Source: Puniceibacterium sediminis (GTDB lineage Bacteria; Pseudomonadota; Alphaproteobacteria; Rhodobacterales; Rhodobacteraceae). From it: a stretch of 64,000 nucleotides of DNA. Made by a program: the position numbers and the translations under genes. Where the stretch lies: contig NZ_FZNN01000014.1 of NCBI RefSeq assembly GCF_900188035.1, positions 1 through 64,000 of the forward strand. Reading direction: 5' to 3'. The notes beneath the pieces are model-generated. The model saw only the letters and a list, made by a program, of their open reading frames with translations. It did no database searches and was not told where the DNA came from. Below, piece after piece: positions 52,988-62,507 of the stretch; positions within the stretch are counted from its first letter, which is position 1, and the number at the start of each line of letters is the position of its first letter.

Positions 52988-53776
52988 CTAAAGGTCGAAA
53001 GTGGCAAGGACCGGAGCGTGATCGCTTGGCTGTTCCCATCCGCGTACAGCGCGTAGAACACGGCTGGAATGGGCAGAGGCCGAAATGTCTGACGTAGCCC
53101 AGATGTGATCCAGTCTGCGGCCCTTGTCTGCCGCGTCCCAGTCGGGCGAACGGTAGGACCACCAGGAATAGAGCTTGCCCTGCGGAATGTCCTGCCGGGT
53201 AATATCGACCCAGTTACCGGCCTCTTGCACGGCGCTCAGATGATCAACTTCAATCGGAGTATGCGAGACGATTTTCAACAGCTTCTTGTGATCCCAGACG
53301 TCATCCTCGCGCGGGGCGATGTTGAGATCGCCCACAAGGATCGCCTTTTCCGGGCGCTCGGCATGGAACCAGTCACGCATCTCTGTCAGGTAGTCGAGCT
53401 TTTGACCGAACTTTTCATTGACCGTCCGGTCCGGTTTGTCGCCGCCAGCGGGGACGTAAAAGTTGTGGATCACCACACCGTTCTCAAGCCGCCCCGCCAC
53501 ATGGCGCGCGTGCCCCAGAGAGGCAAAGTCCTTGTCGCCCATATCTTCGATCGGCAGTTTCGACAGGATCGCCACACCGTTGTAGCCTTTCTGCCCCCGC
53601 GCCACGACATGGGTGTACCCCAGCGTCGCAAAACCCTCGAGCGGCATCAGCTCCAGCGGACTCTTGCACTCTTGCAGGCACAGCACGTCCGGCGCCTCTT
53701 CGGTCATCAATTGCTGCACAAGGGCGGCACGCAGGCGGACCGAATTGATGTTCCAGGTGGCAAGAGTGAAGGGCAT
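52988..53776 (-). CDS. xth: Exodeoxyribonuclease III
   Basis: A 262-aa EEP-fold nuclease for repair of abasic sites. N7-region TWNINSVR, E36 in LQECKSP, the GDLNIAPREDDVW active-site loop and the closing SDHAPVLATF with the catalytic His are all present. AAGGAG precedes the ATG. A dispersed repeat lies upstream of its start. Confidence 0.94.
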   Translation of the reverse strand: MPFTLATWNINSVRLRAALVQQLMTEEAPDVLCLQECKSPLELMPLEGFATLGYTHVVARGQKGYNGVAILSKLPIEDMGDKDFASLGHARHVAGRLENGVVIHNFYVPAGGDKPDRTVNEKFGQKLDYLTEMRDWFHAERPEKAILVGDLNIAPREDDVWDHKKLLKIVSHTPIEVDHLSAVQEAGNWVDITRQDIPQGKLYSWWSYRSPDWDAADKGRRLDHIWATSDISASAHSSRVLRAVRGWEQPSDHAPVLATFDL

Positions 53777-53842
53777 GGGAGTCTCCTTGGGCTATGCGCC
53801 GGGACCATGCCCCCGATGCGGCGCTGGGTGCAAGGCGGGATT

Positions 53843-53884
53843 AGGGGCGCTGCCCCTGCCCTGCGGATTCCCCGGAATATTTAG
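53843..53884 (-). repeat. AAATATTCCGGGG repeat with GGGGCGCTGCCCC hairpin (inverted copy)
   Basis: On the minus strand this reads AAATATTCCGGGG, then a short spacer, then an AGGGGC-AGC-GCCCCT-like stem (53843-53857 on the plus strand). It is the same unit as at 26945 and 41971. Confidence 0.55.
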
Positions 53885-53967
53885 GGGCTGATGAAACGGA
53901 AGGCGTGGCTTTGACTTCAAATGGCTGAGTGCCTGTCCGCCAACAGTAAGAGGCTTTTCCAGCACCC

Positions 53968-55005
53968 TCAGATGATTTCATCCTCATCGAACAGGGCGGC
54001 GGCTTCGAGGTGTTCGCCCATGCCCTGTGCTGCGGCCTCGGCGTGTGCGGCGCGTTTCGGGATGGCGATGTGAAAGACGGCATCACCTTCGTTCACCACA
54101 GGCAGGTTGGTGCGCCCCACGACGATGCCGGTGTCCTGGGCCAGCACCTCGGCCTCGACCTCACCGAAGGGGTCCGAGATGATCCCCAGAACCGCACCGG
54201 CCTCGACATAGTCGCCGCTGGCCTTCAACGTCCGCAGCAACCCGCCCGTCGGCGCACGCGACCATGTGGAGCGTTCGCAGAACACCGGTGTACCGCGCGC
54301 GCGGGGTACACCCTTGGACGAGATCATGCCCAACTGGGACATCACCCGCAGGATGCCGGCCACCCCGGCGCGCGCCGCGAATTCGTCAAAGCGAAGCCCC
54401 TCGCCAGCCTCGTAGAGCAGCAGGTCAACGCCGCGCGCCTCGGCCTCGCCGCGCAGACTGCCGTCGCGCACCTTTGACAGCATCGTGACGGGTGCTGCAA
54501 AGGCCTCGCCCAAGGCGCGCAGCCGGTCGTTGCCCGGAGTCAGGCGGATCTGCGGCAGGTTGGTGCGCCCGACGGCAGCCGAATGCAAATCGATACCGAT
54601 GTCACAGCGCGACACGACCTCTTTCATAAAGATATGTCCGAGGCGCGCGGCCAACGAACCCTCGGAGTGTCCCGGGAAGCACCGGTTCAGGTCGCGGCGA
54701 TCGGGCAGATAGCGGGACTGGTTGAGAAAGCCGTAGGCATTCACGATAGGCACCGCGATCAGTGTGCCGGTCAGCCGCTGCAGCGGCGCGGCGCGCAGCA
54801 GGCGTCGTACAATCTCGGCACCGATCACTTCGTCACCGTGGATCGCAGCCGAGACGAACATTACCGGCCCCGCGCGACGCCCGTTGACCACATGTGCCGA
54901 AAGGGTGACGGGGGTGTGGTCGGACATGACCGATACCGGCAGATCGACCGTCCGGCGGCTGCCCGGCAGGATGATTTCGGTTCCGATTTCAAAGGGTGTG
55001 TTCAT
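53968..55005 (-). CDS. Succinylglutamate desuccinylase/aspartoacylase-family deacylase
   Basis: A 345-aa zinc carboxypeptidase-like protein. The metal ligands appear as HGDE and later DLHSAAVGRTN; the substrate Arg region is RRDLNRCFPG. A C-terminal beta-rich extension (VEAGAVLGIISDPFGEVEAEVLA) resembles that of longer family members that act on N-acyl compounds other than ectoine. The substrate is unknown. AGGGA precedes the ATG at 55005. Confidence 0.85.
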   Translation of the reverse strand: MNTPFEIGTEIILPGSRRTVDLPVSVMSDHTPVTLSAHVVNGRRAGPVMFVSAAIHGDEVIGAEIVRRLLRAAPLQRLTGTLIAVPIVNAYGFLNQSRYLPDRRDLNRCFPGHSEGSLAARLGHIFMKEVVSRCDIGIDLHSAAVGRTNLPQIRLTPGNDRLRALGEAFAAPVTMLSKVRDGSLRGEAEARGVDLLLYEAGEGLRFDEFAARAGVAGILRVMSQLGMISSKGVPRARGTPVFCERSTWSRAPTGGLLRTLKASGDYVEAGAVLGIISDPFGEVEAEVLAQDTGIVVGRTNLPVVNEGDAVFHIAIPKRAAHAEAAAQGMGEHLEAAALFDEDEII

Positions 55006-55173
55006 GCGGGTCCCTGACCATCTTGTTGTCGATAGAATCGCAAGAAAGCGGGGTTGGCAAGGGATCTGGCATTCTGGCCCGGATCGACATCTGCCGTTTA
55101 ACAGAAGTGCGCGGAAAAGACGTGCATGTCGCCTGTCTGCGCTGCGCGGCCAAGGGGCAGCACAGCTTTTCTC

Positions 55174-56436
55174 TTATACCTGACGGCCGCGTGGTGCACC
55201 GAACAACCTGCCGCCTTCGGCCACGGCCACAAGGCTGAGCGAAAGCGCGCCAAGCCCCACAAAGCCCGTCAGCATCGGCACCAGAGAGCCGTTGTAGAAA
55301 TACCCCACGACGCCGCCCAGAATACCGCCACCCAGTGTCTGCACCGTGCCCAGCACAGCCGAGGCGGTTCCGGCCACATGGCCCAGCGGATCCATCGCCA
55401 GAGAGTTGAAGTTCGTCGGGATAAAGCCGAACAGGCAGAATTGCGGGATCAGCAATGCGAGGAATAACCAGAACGGTGCCGCACCGCCAAAGCTGATCGC
55501 CACGCACAGGTGCAAAGCGGCGATCAGGGTGAACCCGGTAAGCGCCCCATGTGACAGACGCCGCGTTCCGAACCGCGCCACCAGCCGCGAGTTGGCAAAG
55601 CTCGATGCGGACATGAAGCAGGCCACGAGTGAAAAATACAAGGTGAAGGTCGGCCCGATGCCGTAGACCTGCGTATAGATCTGTTCGGCCTGCGCGATGA
55701 AGGCAAAGAGCACACCAAAGAATGCACCCGTCGCCAGCGTGTAGCCAAAGGCCTGACGGTTGGTGAAGATGATGCGGAACGCCTCAAACACGCGCTTGGC
55801 CGTCAGTTCGCGCCGATCCTCGGGGTGGAGCGTTTCCGGCAGGCGGATCCATGCCCAGGCAAAGGCGCCGACACCCAGCAGGAACATGACTGCTGACAGT
55901 TCGCGCCATGTGCCGAACACCAGGATCGCCGAGCCAAGGTTAGGCGCAAAGACCGGCATTACCATGAAGACCATCATCACCAGCGACATGACCGAAGCCA
56001 TCTTTGGCCCACGAAACCGGTCACGCACGACCGACAGCGCGACGACACGCGTTGCGGCGGCGCCAATGCCCTGAATGACCCTAAGTCCGACCAAAATGCC
56101 GAAGGTGGGCGTAAAAATTGCCGCAAAAGCCGCCGCCACATAGATACCAAGGCCGACAAACAGAACCTTGCGCCGCCCGAACCGGTCCGACAGCGGGCCA
56201 TAGATGATTTGCGCGCCGCCAAAACCCAGCACATAGGCGGTAATCACCCATTGGCGCTGGTTATCGCTGGTCACGCCCAGCGCACTGCCAACGTCCGTCA
56301 ACGCCGGGATATAGACGTCGATGGCCGCCGCATTCAGCGCCATCAGAAGTGCGATGATCGCCACGAATTCCCAATAGGGCAGGCTTTTTGTGTGGCTGGC
56401 ACGCAATTCGGTGTCGCTCGCTGTAGTCATGGCCAT
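55174..56436 (-). CDS. Bcr/CflA-family MFS drug exporter
   Basis: A 420-aa MFS protein with about 12 helices. The stretches IDVYIPALTDVGSALG, VQWVITAY-like RQWVITAYVLGFGGAQI and GPLSDRFGRRKVLF are typical of Bcr/CflA drug-proton antiporters. A second start three residues later is possible. It stands alone; no regulator gene is adjacent. Confidence 0.88.
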   Translation of the reverse strand: MAMTTASDTELRASHTKSLPYWEFVAIIALLMALNAAAIDVYIPALTDVGSALGVTSDNQRQWVITAYVLGFGGAQIIYGPLSDRFGRRKVLFVGLGIYVAAAFAAIFTPTFGILVGLRVIQGIGAAATRVVALSVVRDRFRGPKMASVMSLVMMVFMVMPVFAPNLGSAILVFGTWRELSAVMFLLGVGAFAWAWIRLPETLHPEDRRELTAKRVFEAFRIIFTNRQAFGYTLATGAFFGVLFAFIAQAEQIYTQVYGIGPTFTLYFSLVACFMSASSFANSRLVARFGTRRLSHGALTGFTLIAALHLCVAISFGGAAPFWLFLALLIPQFCLFGFIPTNFNSLAMDPLGHVAGTASAVLGTVQTLGGGILGGVVGYFYNGSLVPMLTGFVGLGALSLSLVAVAEGGRLFGAPRGRQV

Positions 56437-57060
56437 GCGGCTGTCTTTCTATCGGCTGGGCATTCAATGAGAACCTAAATCCGTGGACGCGCCATACTTG
56501 TACAACGCCGACTCGCCCCAAGCGGATTGTCTTGGGGTACGGTATCCGCTTTGCTATACCAAACGGTTCACTTTTACAGCCACTTCCGTGTCGCGGTTAA
56601 CGGAGTTGCATCTGGCGCATGGCTTGGAATTATTTGCGTACAAGCGTTCTGGACCACGCTAACCCGCACTAGGTAGAGCAAAATTTACCCCGCCCCATGG
56701 TTCGGGCGCGTTAACGGCCCTAGTTGGCCTTGACCGCGCTGAAGTCGGGATCACACGCACCCATCGACACCGGCATATATATCTCTGTCACTCCGGCGCC
56801 CATGCCGACCAGTTCCGACAGGACAGCTTCATAGATCGCAACGGCAACTTGGACGAGCGTGATGCCCGTCATCCTGTAGGTCTCGAAAGAATAGATGCAC
56901 AACCGAAATGCGCTGATCTCTTGCTAAAATGCAAGTATGTTCAAAGAGAGTCAGAATTTCTCTAAATACTTCGTCTAATGTCTCGCGGGGTCCAATTAGC
57001 GACCGCAAACGGTCGCCACGCACAAAAGCGGCCCCGGCAAACGTACCGGGGCCGATTGCC
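56437..57060. other. 624-bp gap; no firm gene, two hairpins at the right end
   Basis: No supported gene. A minus-strand frame at 56720-56872 (MTGITLVQVAVAIYEAVL) is short and unsupported. Right-end hairpins GCGACCG/CGGTCGC (56999-57016) and CGGCCCCGG/CCGGGGCCG (57029-57054) stand after the DUF1097 gene. Confidence 0.5.
57029..57054 (-). terminator. Terminator hairpin of the DUF1097 gene
   Basis: CGGCCCCGG (57029-57037) pairs with CCGGGGCCG (57046-57054) across 8 nt. On the minus strand a short T-run (ttttgtg) follows. A second stem, GCGACCG/CGGTCGC (56999-57016), lies beyond it. Confidence 0.7.
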
Positions 57061-57555
57061 TCAGCTTTCGGCGGCCATCGCTCCGGCGATCTTCTGGGAA
57101 ACAAAGCCGAACACGTTGCCGATAATCAGGGAAACCAGAACGATAAAGGCGGCTTTGGCCATGGCGCCGGCATCACCGATTGCCACACCTGTCAGCAGTG
57201 CGAAAGCAGCGGTGGCGGCATATCCGTAAACACCCGCCGGGATGGTCGACAGGGCTGCAGAATGTGCCCCAAGCACAAGAACAGCCACCGAAACTCCGAC
57301 AATGCCCGAAGTCACCGCGACAGAGCCGCCAACCGTTCCGACTATGATCAAGGTGACAGCGGCGATAACCACGCCCCAGATATGGTTAGTGGCAGATTTG
57401 GTCAGCCCTTCGGTACCGCCTCCGGTATGGAAAAAGCTTCCCCAGCCGATGAACAGCGCCCAGACCTGTAGTCCAAGAGCGGTGCCAAGGCACAGGTAGG
57501 TTGCGACCGCGGCAAGCACGCCGATCGAGATCGCAAGCGCATTTATCATATTCAT
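57061..57555 (-). CDS. DUF1097-family membrane protein
   Basis: A 164-aa membrane protein with about five helices (ALAISIGVLAAVATYLCLG, VIAAVTLIIVGTVGGSVAV, AFIVLVSLIIGNVFGFV), matching DUF1097. It has a conserved-looking polar loop, WGSFFHTGGGTEG. The function is unknown. GGGAGGGAC precedes the ATG. The gene is single, with large gaps on both sides. Confidence 0.8.
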   Translation of the reverse strand: MNMINALAISIGVLAAVATYLCLGTALGLQVWALFIGWGSFFHTGGGTEGLTKSATNHIWGVVIAAVTLIIVGTVGGSVAVTSGIVGVSVAVLVLGAHSAALSTIPAGVYGYAATAAFALLTGVAIGDAGAMAKAAFIVLVSLIIGNVFGFVSQKIAGAMAAES

Positions 57556-58066
57556 GTTTTGTCCCTCCCAATTTGGTAAGCGGCCGCCACTATTTTGGGC
57601 ATTCCGCTACGTCAACCTATCGATTCGACAAAACACTCCTAGTTCGACAAAGGTTTATGCAGAATTTTTTGCCAAAAATGGGTATAATTTCCGCCCGCCG
57701 GATTTTTACAGAGGTCGCTGTGTCGGCCTACAAACAGTCCGGCGCCGGATAATTGTCACAGGTTGAGCGCGTACGCACAGAGATCGCTGATGCCGACGAT
57801 GCATATGCGGCAGAATGCAGCCAGACAGTGCGGCCGTCGCCCTAAACATAGCCCCTCAGCATACGAAGACTGCGCATCCTCCCAACTTCGCACCGACTTC
57901 AGACGGCCTGCTTCTTCGGGAAGCCGAAGGTTTCCGCCACGACCCCTCTGGCCGGTTGATTCATGTCAACGACAGGCCGTAGCAACAGTGGTCCCACTGA
58001 CAACCGAGCCCCGAAACGATCTGAGAACAGGGGACCAAGCCTGACCACTCCGAAGAGGAATACCAG
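57556..58066. other. 511-bp gap before ydcH; no gene seen
   Basis: The first 200 bp are AT-rich and should carry the promoter of DUF1097 (minus). I see no family-like reading frame; the small frames here have no ribosome-binding site. The last 60 bp include the ydcH ribosome-binding site AGAGGAAT. Confidence 0.45.
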
Positions 58067-58306
58067 ATGTCACATACCCCGCATGAACTCGCCGAAGACT
58101 TTCCCGAGCACAGCGACAAGATCAGCAGCCTGCAAAAATCCAACACCCATTTCGCGCGCCTCGCCGATGACTATCATGCAGTCAATCGCGAGGTACATCG
58201 GGCGGAAACCGACGTCGCCCCGACATCCGACCAGCACCTTGTGGACCTGCGTAAAAACCGCGCGGATCTGAAAGATCAGATATACAAATACCTTGTGGCC
58301 TCCTGA
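58067..58306 (+). CDS. YdcH/DUF465 small helical protein
   Basis: A 79-aa, wholly helical, charge-rich protein (HELAEDFPEHSDKISSLQKSN, LADDYHAVNREVHRAE, LVDLRKNRADLKDQIYKYL), clearly the DUF465/YdcH family found throughout proteobacteria. The function is unknown. AGAGGA lies 8 nt before the ATG. The DUF2189 gene follows 75 bp later on the same strand. Confidence 0.9.
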   Translation: MSHTPHELAEDFPEHSDKISSLQKSNTHFARLADDYHAVNREVHRAETDVAPTSDQHLVDLRKNRADLKDQIYKYLVAS

Positions 58307-58381
58307 TCAGGGTTCGGCCTTGCTGATCCGATCATAGAGACCGCACGTTTTCCCAAGATACCGAAAGGAGTCCCGCGCGCC

Positions 58382-59209
58382 GTGAACGATCCGGACCGAC
58401 AATCCCAGAATTCCGCGCGGGACCCGCAACCGGGGGCTCCGCGCTTTGCGCCGCCCACACCGGCCTTGATCCGTCAGGCTCTGGCGCTCGGATGGTCTGA
58501 TCTGCGCCGCGCGCCGCTATTTGGCCTGGCCTTCGCGGCCGTCTATATGCTTGGTGGCTGGCTGATGGCTTTGGTCACGGTAAAGACCGGGACCACCTTC
58601 TGGCTAATCTTGGCGATCTTCGGCTTTCCGTTGCTGGGGCCTTTTGCTGCTGTCGGCCTTTACGAGGTGTCGCGCAGGCTTCAGACCGGACAGCCGCTGG
58701 ACTGGGGCGGTGTTCTGGGCGTGATCCTGCAGCAACGCAAGCGGCAGCTCCCGCTCATCGGGGCGACCATCATCTTCATCTTCCTGTTCTGGTTCTTTCT
58801 GGGCCACATGATTTTTGCCCTGTTCATGGGGCTGTCGGTGATGACCAATATATCGAGTTCGCTCGCAGTTTTCCTCACGCCCAACGGACTGGCAATGCTG
58901 GCATTCGGCAGTGCCGTCGGGGCGGTCTTTGCGCTTCTGCTCTACATGATCACCGTGATGTCGCTGCCGATGCTGCTCGATCGCGAAGTGGACGTGGTCA
59001 CGGCGATGGCGTCCAGTTTCAGCCATGTGGCTGCTTATCCCCTGACGATGCTGGGATGGGCCGCGGTCATCGCGGTATCGACGCTGATCTCTCTCTTGCC
59101 ACTTTTTCTCGGCCTTGTTGTCGTGCTGCCCTTGCTGGGTCACACGACCTGGCATCTCTACAGCCTATCGGTGCTGCCGTCAGACCGGCCCGGGCCAACG
59201 ATAGGCTGA
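58382..59209 (+). CDS. DUF2189-family membrane protein
   Basis: A 275-aa protein with about six hydrophobic helices. The start is GTG at 58382 with AGGAG upstream. ALIRQALALGWSDLRRAPLFGLAF and FGFPLLGPFAAVGLYEVSRRLQ are the DUF2189 stretches. It may share a transcript with ydcH. The function is unknown. Confidence 0.85.
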   Translation: MNDPDRQSQNSARDPQPGAPRFAPPTPALIRQALALGWSDLRRAPLFGLAFAAVYMLGGWLMALVTVKTGTTFWLILAIFGFPLLGPFAAVGLYEVSRRLQTGQPLDWGGVLGVILQQRKRQLPLIGATIIFIFLFWFFLGHMIFALFMGLSVMTNISSSLAVFLTPNGLAMLAFGSAVGAVFALLLYMITVMSLPMLLDREVDVVTAMASSFSHVAAYPLTMLGWAAVIAVSTLISLLPLFLGLVVVLPLLGHTTWHLYSLSVLPSDRPGPTIG

Positions 59210-59333
59210 ACACAGGCTGGACCGAACAAATCCATAGCCCATCCTATGGGCCGACGCCGCGGCTGTGTTGTGCCCCAGCGGGCGGTCGTTGCCCCCAGAA
59301 TGCTGTCCAAGCAGACCTCTGCCGGGCATAAAA

Positions 59334-59357
59334 AAGCCCCGCCAACCGGCGGGGCTT
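59334..59357 (-). terminator. Terminator of the peroxiredoxin gene
   Basis: AAGCCCCGCC (59334-59343) pairs with GGCGGGGCTT (59348-59357) across 4 nt; on the minus strand a T-run (ttttt) follows the stem. Confidence 0.85.
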
Positions 59358-59385
59358 GTGAAATGCGTCGCGGATGCGGCAGGGG

Positions 59386-60039
59386 TCAGCCGGGCAGTTT
59401 GGCCATCCGCAGGTAGGGCAGCACTGTCTTGAACGTGCCAAACTTGGCTTTTGCATCCTCGGCGTTGACGGATGTCGGGATCACCACGTCCTGACCGACT
59501 TCCCAGTTCGCGGGGGTTGCGACAGAGTGCTTGGCCGCCGTCTGCAACCCGTCCAGTGCCCGCAGAACTTCGGCAAAATTACGCCCCACATTCATCGGAT
59601 AGGTCATCGACAGCTTCAGCTTCTTGTCCGGCCCGACGATGAAAACCGACCGCACCGTGGCGGAATCGTTCGGCGTGCGGCCTTCGGGCAGATAGGCCTC
59701 GGCGGGCAGCATATCAAAGGCCTTGGCGACCGCCAGATCCTCATCCGCGATGATCGGAAAGCCCGCCTTGGCGCCGCCTGCCGTCTCGATGTCGGTCTTC
59801 CACTTCTTGTGATCCTCGACACCGTCAACCGAAATGCCGATCACCTTGGTGCCGCGCTTGGCCCATTCATCAGCCAGCTGTGCGACCGCGCCGAATTCGG
59901 TGGTGCAGACGGGTGTGAAATCCTTGGGGTGGCTGAACAGGATCGCCCAGCTGTCACCGATCCAGTCGTGCAGCTTGATTGTTCCCTGGTCAGTTTCGAC
60001 CGTCATATCCGGAATCGTGTCGTTAATGCGCAGGCCCAT
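59386..60039 (-). CDS. 1-Cys peroxiredoxin (Prx6 type)
   Basis: A 217-aa peroxiredoxin with the peroxidatic Cys in DFTPVCTTEF (C45) and an Arg in the conserved VRSVFIVGPDKK region. A long C-terminal part follows, with AEVLRALDGLQ and no obvious resolving Cys, as in the Prx6 group. It reduces peroxides in the cytosol. The ATG at 60039 has GGAGGGG; the longer frame upstream is not used. It is divergent from the aldehyde dehydrogenase gene. Confidence 0.92.
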   Translation of the reverse strand: MGLRINDTIPDMTVETDQGTIKLHDWIGDSWAILFSHPKDFTPVCTTEFGAVAQLADEWAKRGTKVIGISVDGVEDHKKWKTDIETAGGAKAGFPIIADEDLAVAKAFDMLPAEAYLPEGRTPNDSATVRSVFIVGPDKKLKLSMTYPMNVGRNFAEVLRALDGLQTAAKHSVATPANWEVGQDVVIPTSVNAEDAKAKFGTFKTVLPYLRMAKLPG

Positions 60040-60191
60040 GATTGCCCCTCCATGCTTGGTTGCGGTTAAGGTTAACATAGTCCCTGCAAGTCGCATTTGC
60101 ATCCCTTGAAGTGCAGCAAGGGCAGTGACAATATATGATCAAATCCCCGCGGCATCCGCCCGGGAGGAAACACTCAGACGGGAGAATCAGG

Positions 60192-61631
60192 ATGATCGAG
60201 AAACGCCAGTTCTACATCAACGGGGCTTGGGTCGATGCGATCGACGGGACCGATTATCAGGTCATCAACCCCTCGACCGAAGAACCCTGCGCCGTGATCG
60301 CCCTGGGCGGTCAGGCTGACACCGACGCCGCTGTCGCCGCCGCAAAGGCCGCCCTCCCGGGCTGGATGGCAGCGCCCCCGGCAGAACGCATCGCCTATGT
60401 CGAAAAACTGCTCGAAGTATACAATCGCCGGGCCGAGGAAATGTCCCAGGCGATGAGCCTTGAGATGGGCGCGCCCATCGACATGGCGCGATCTGACCAG
60501 ACCGGCGCCGGATCGTGGCACCTGCAGAACTTCATCGACGCCGCCAAGGCCTTTGATTTCGAGGCACCGCTGAATGACCACACCCCCGAAGACCGCATCA
60601 TCCACGAAGCCGTCGGCGTCACCGCGCTGATCACTCCGTGGAACTGGCCGATGAACCAGGTCACGCTCAAGGTCGGCGCGGCGGCTGTTGCAGGCTGCAC
60701 GATGGTGCTGAAACCGTCCGAGGAATCGCCCCTAAACGCCATGCTCTTCGCCGAGATGATGGACGAGGCCGGTTTCCCTGCGGGCGTCTTCAACCTTGTG
60801 AACGGTGATGGCGTCGGCGTCGGTTCACAGCTTTCGTCGCACCCGGACGTGGATATGGTGAGCTTCACCGGCTCGACCCGTGCGGGCAAACTGATATCTA
60901 AGGCCGCCGCCGACACGCTCAAGCGTGTGCATCTGGAACTGGGCGGCAAGGGTGCGAACCTCATCTTTGCCGATGCCGATGACAAGGCCGTTAAACGCGG
61001 CGTCCGTCATATGATGGAAAACACAGGCCAGTCCTGTAACGCACCTTCCCGCATGATGGTCGAGGCCCCGATCTACGACCGCGTCGTGACCGAGGCCGCC
61101 GAGGTCGCCAAATCCATCAAGGTCGGCCCCGCCTCCGAAGCGGGCCGCCACATCGGACCGGTCGTCAATGCCGTGCAATGGGGCAAGATTCAGGACCTGA
61201 TCCAGAAAGGCATCGACGAAGGCGCCCGCCTTGTCGCCGGTGGCCCGGGCCGCCCCGAGGGCCTGAACCGCGGTTTCTACGTCCGCCCCACGGTCTTTGC
61301 CGACGTGACCCCGGACATGACCATCGCGCGCGAGGAAATCTTTGGCCCCGTGCTGTCGATCATGAAGTTCGATACCGAGGAAGAAGGCCTGCGGATCGCC
61401 AACGACACGCCCTATGGTCTGACAAACTATGTCCAGACCCAGGATGGTGCCCGCCGCAATCGGCTCGCCCGTAAACTGCGCTCTGGCATGGTTCAGATGA
61501 ACGGCAAGTCCCGCTCGGCAGGCTCGCCCTTTGGCGGGATGAAGCAATCCGGCAACGGTCGCGAAGGTGGCCATTTTGGCATCGTCGACTTCCTCGAAGT
61601 CAAGGCCGTCTCTGGCTGGGCTCCCGAATAA
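60192..61631 (+). CDS. NAD(P)-dependent aldehyde dehydrogenase
   Basis: A 479-aa ALDH. The catalytic Glu is in ELGGKGAN and the Cys in GQSCNAPSRM; the cofactor loop is FTGSTRAGK. The close of the gene (MKQSGNGREGG) is standard. The substrate is unknown; the bacterial subgroup includes many broad-specificity enzymes. The ATG at 60192 has GGGAGAATCAGG before it; an earlier ATG at 60135 is less likely. Confidence 0.92.
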   Translation: MIEKRQFYINGAWVDAIDGTDYQVINPSTEEPCAVIALGGQADTDAAVAAAKAALPGWMAAPPAERIAYVEKLLEVYNRRAEEMSQAMSLEMGAPIDMARSDQTGAGSWHLQNFIDAAKAFDFEAPLNDHTPEDRIIHEAVGVTALITPWNWPMNQVTLKVGAAAVAGCTMVLKPSEESPLNAMLFAEMMDEAGFPAGVFNLVNGDGVGVGSQLSSHPDVDMVSFTGSTRAGKLISKAAADTLKRVHLELGGKGANLIFADADDKAVKRGVRHMMENTGQSCNAPSRMMVEAPIYDRVVTEAAEVAKSIKVGPASEAGRHIGPVVNAVQWGKIQDLIQKGIDEGARLVAGGPGRPEGLNRGFYVRPTVFADVTPDMTIAREEIFGPVLSIMKFDTEEEGLRIANDTPYGLTNYVQTQDGARRNRLARKLRSGMVQMNGKSRSAGSPFGGMKQSGNGREGGHFGIVDFLEVKAVSGWAPE

Positions 61632-61646
61632 GCGCTCCGCTTATTC
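61626..61646 (+). terminator. Hairpin overlapping the aldehyde dehydrogenase stop codon
   Basis: GAATAAGCG (61626-61634) and CGCTTATTC (61638-61646) are perfect complements with a 3-nt loop; the TAA stop lies inside the first arm. It may terminate or stabilise the message. Confidence 0.5.
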
Positions 61647-61739
61647 CAAAAGGCGGCACGCACCCGTTGCGTGTCGCCCCACAACGACCACAAAGCCACT
61701 CACATAGATCGACGCAGGGGGCGCTTCACTGGCCCCGGC

Positions 61740-61760
61740 TTCTTCTCTTTCCAAATATGC
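61740..61760 (+). repeat. Dispersed intergenic motif CTTCTTCTCTTTCCAAATA (copy 3)
   Basis: The motif lies between the convergent ALDH and RluA genes. It matches copy 1 (36373-36393) almost exactly and copy 2 (39060-39080) inverted. Confidence 0.6.
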
Positions 61761-61791
61761 AAGCAAACACGCCCGCCAGAGGCGCTCTGGC

Positions 61792-62439
61792 TCAGAACGG
61801 CGCGGGCAGGCGAAATTTGACGCCTTCGCCACCCTCGGGGTGGCGCAACCGCAACTCCTGCGCATGTAACATCATCCGGGGAAATTCAGCCGCACGTTCC
61901 GGCATGTAAAGCGGATCGCCCAGGATCGGATGCCCCAGCGACAGCATGTGGACGCGCAGTTGATGACTGCGCCCCGTATGCGGCATCAACTGCACGCGGC
62001 TTTCATCGTCACCGGCTTTCATCACCCGCCAGTCGGTCTGGGCAGAACGTCCCTCGGCATGATCGACCTTCTGCAAAGGCCGGTTCGGCCAGTCCACCTT
62101 CAGCGGCAAATCCACGGTCCCGGTCTTCGGTTCCAGCCGCCCGGCCACACGGGCCAGATACGTTTTCTTGACCATCCGCTTTTCGAACTGCAGCCCCAGA
62201 TGCCGCTGCGCATAGGGCGTCAGCGCAAAGATCATGACCCCAGATGTGTCCCGGTCCAGCCGATGCACCAGCAGCACCTGCGGAAAGGCAAGCTCAAGCC
62301 GCGCGATCAGGCAGTCGGTCAGCCCTTCGCCCTTGCCCGGTACCGACAGCAGACCGGCGGGCTTGTTCACCACAAGCAGTTCCTGATCTTCGTGCAGGAT
62401 CTCGATCGGGTCGCTGGGGGGCGCATACTCTGTCATCAT
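61792..62439 (-). CDS. RluA-family pseudouridine synthase
   Basis: A 215-aa pseudouridine synthase with the catalytic HRLDRDTSGV, the opening DQELLVVNKPAGLLSVPG and the closing GRSHQLRVHMLSLGHPILGD. There is no N-terminal S4 domain, so it is the short RluA/TruC-like form acting on rRNA or tRNA. The double ATG at 62439/62436 follows a G-run. Confidence 0.9.
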   Translation of the reverse strand: MMTEYAPPSDPIEILHEDQELLVVNKPAGLLSVPGKGEGLTDCLIARLELAFPQVLLVHRLDRDTSGVMIFALTPYAQRHLGLQFEKRMVKKTYLARVAGRLEPKTGTVDLPLKVDWPNRPLQKVDHAEGRSAQTDWRVMKAGDDESRVQLMPHTGRSHQLRVHMLSLGHPILGDPLYMPERAAEFPRMMLHAQELRLRHPEGGEGVKFRLPAPF

Positions 62440-62507
62440 TCCCCCCCATGACAAAAGCGCCGCTAACCCGCAAGGGCCAGCGGCGCGCCTCTTTGCCCCG
62501 GTCGACG

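Noticed and set aside
56720-56902. Minus-strand small open frame (60 codons)
   Set aside because: No ribosome-binding site, no recognisable family and no operon context; kept only as a remark in the gap description.
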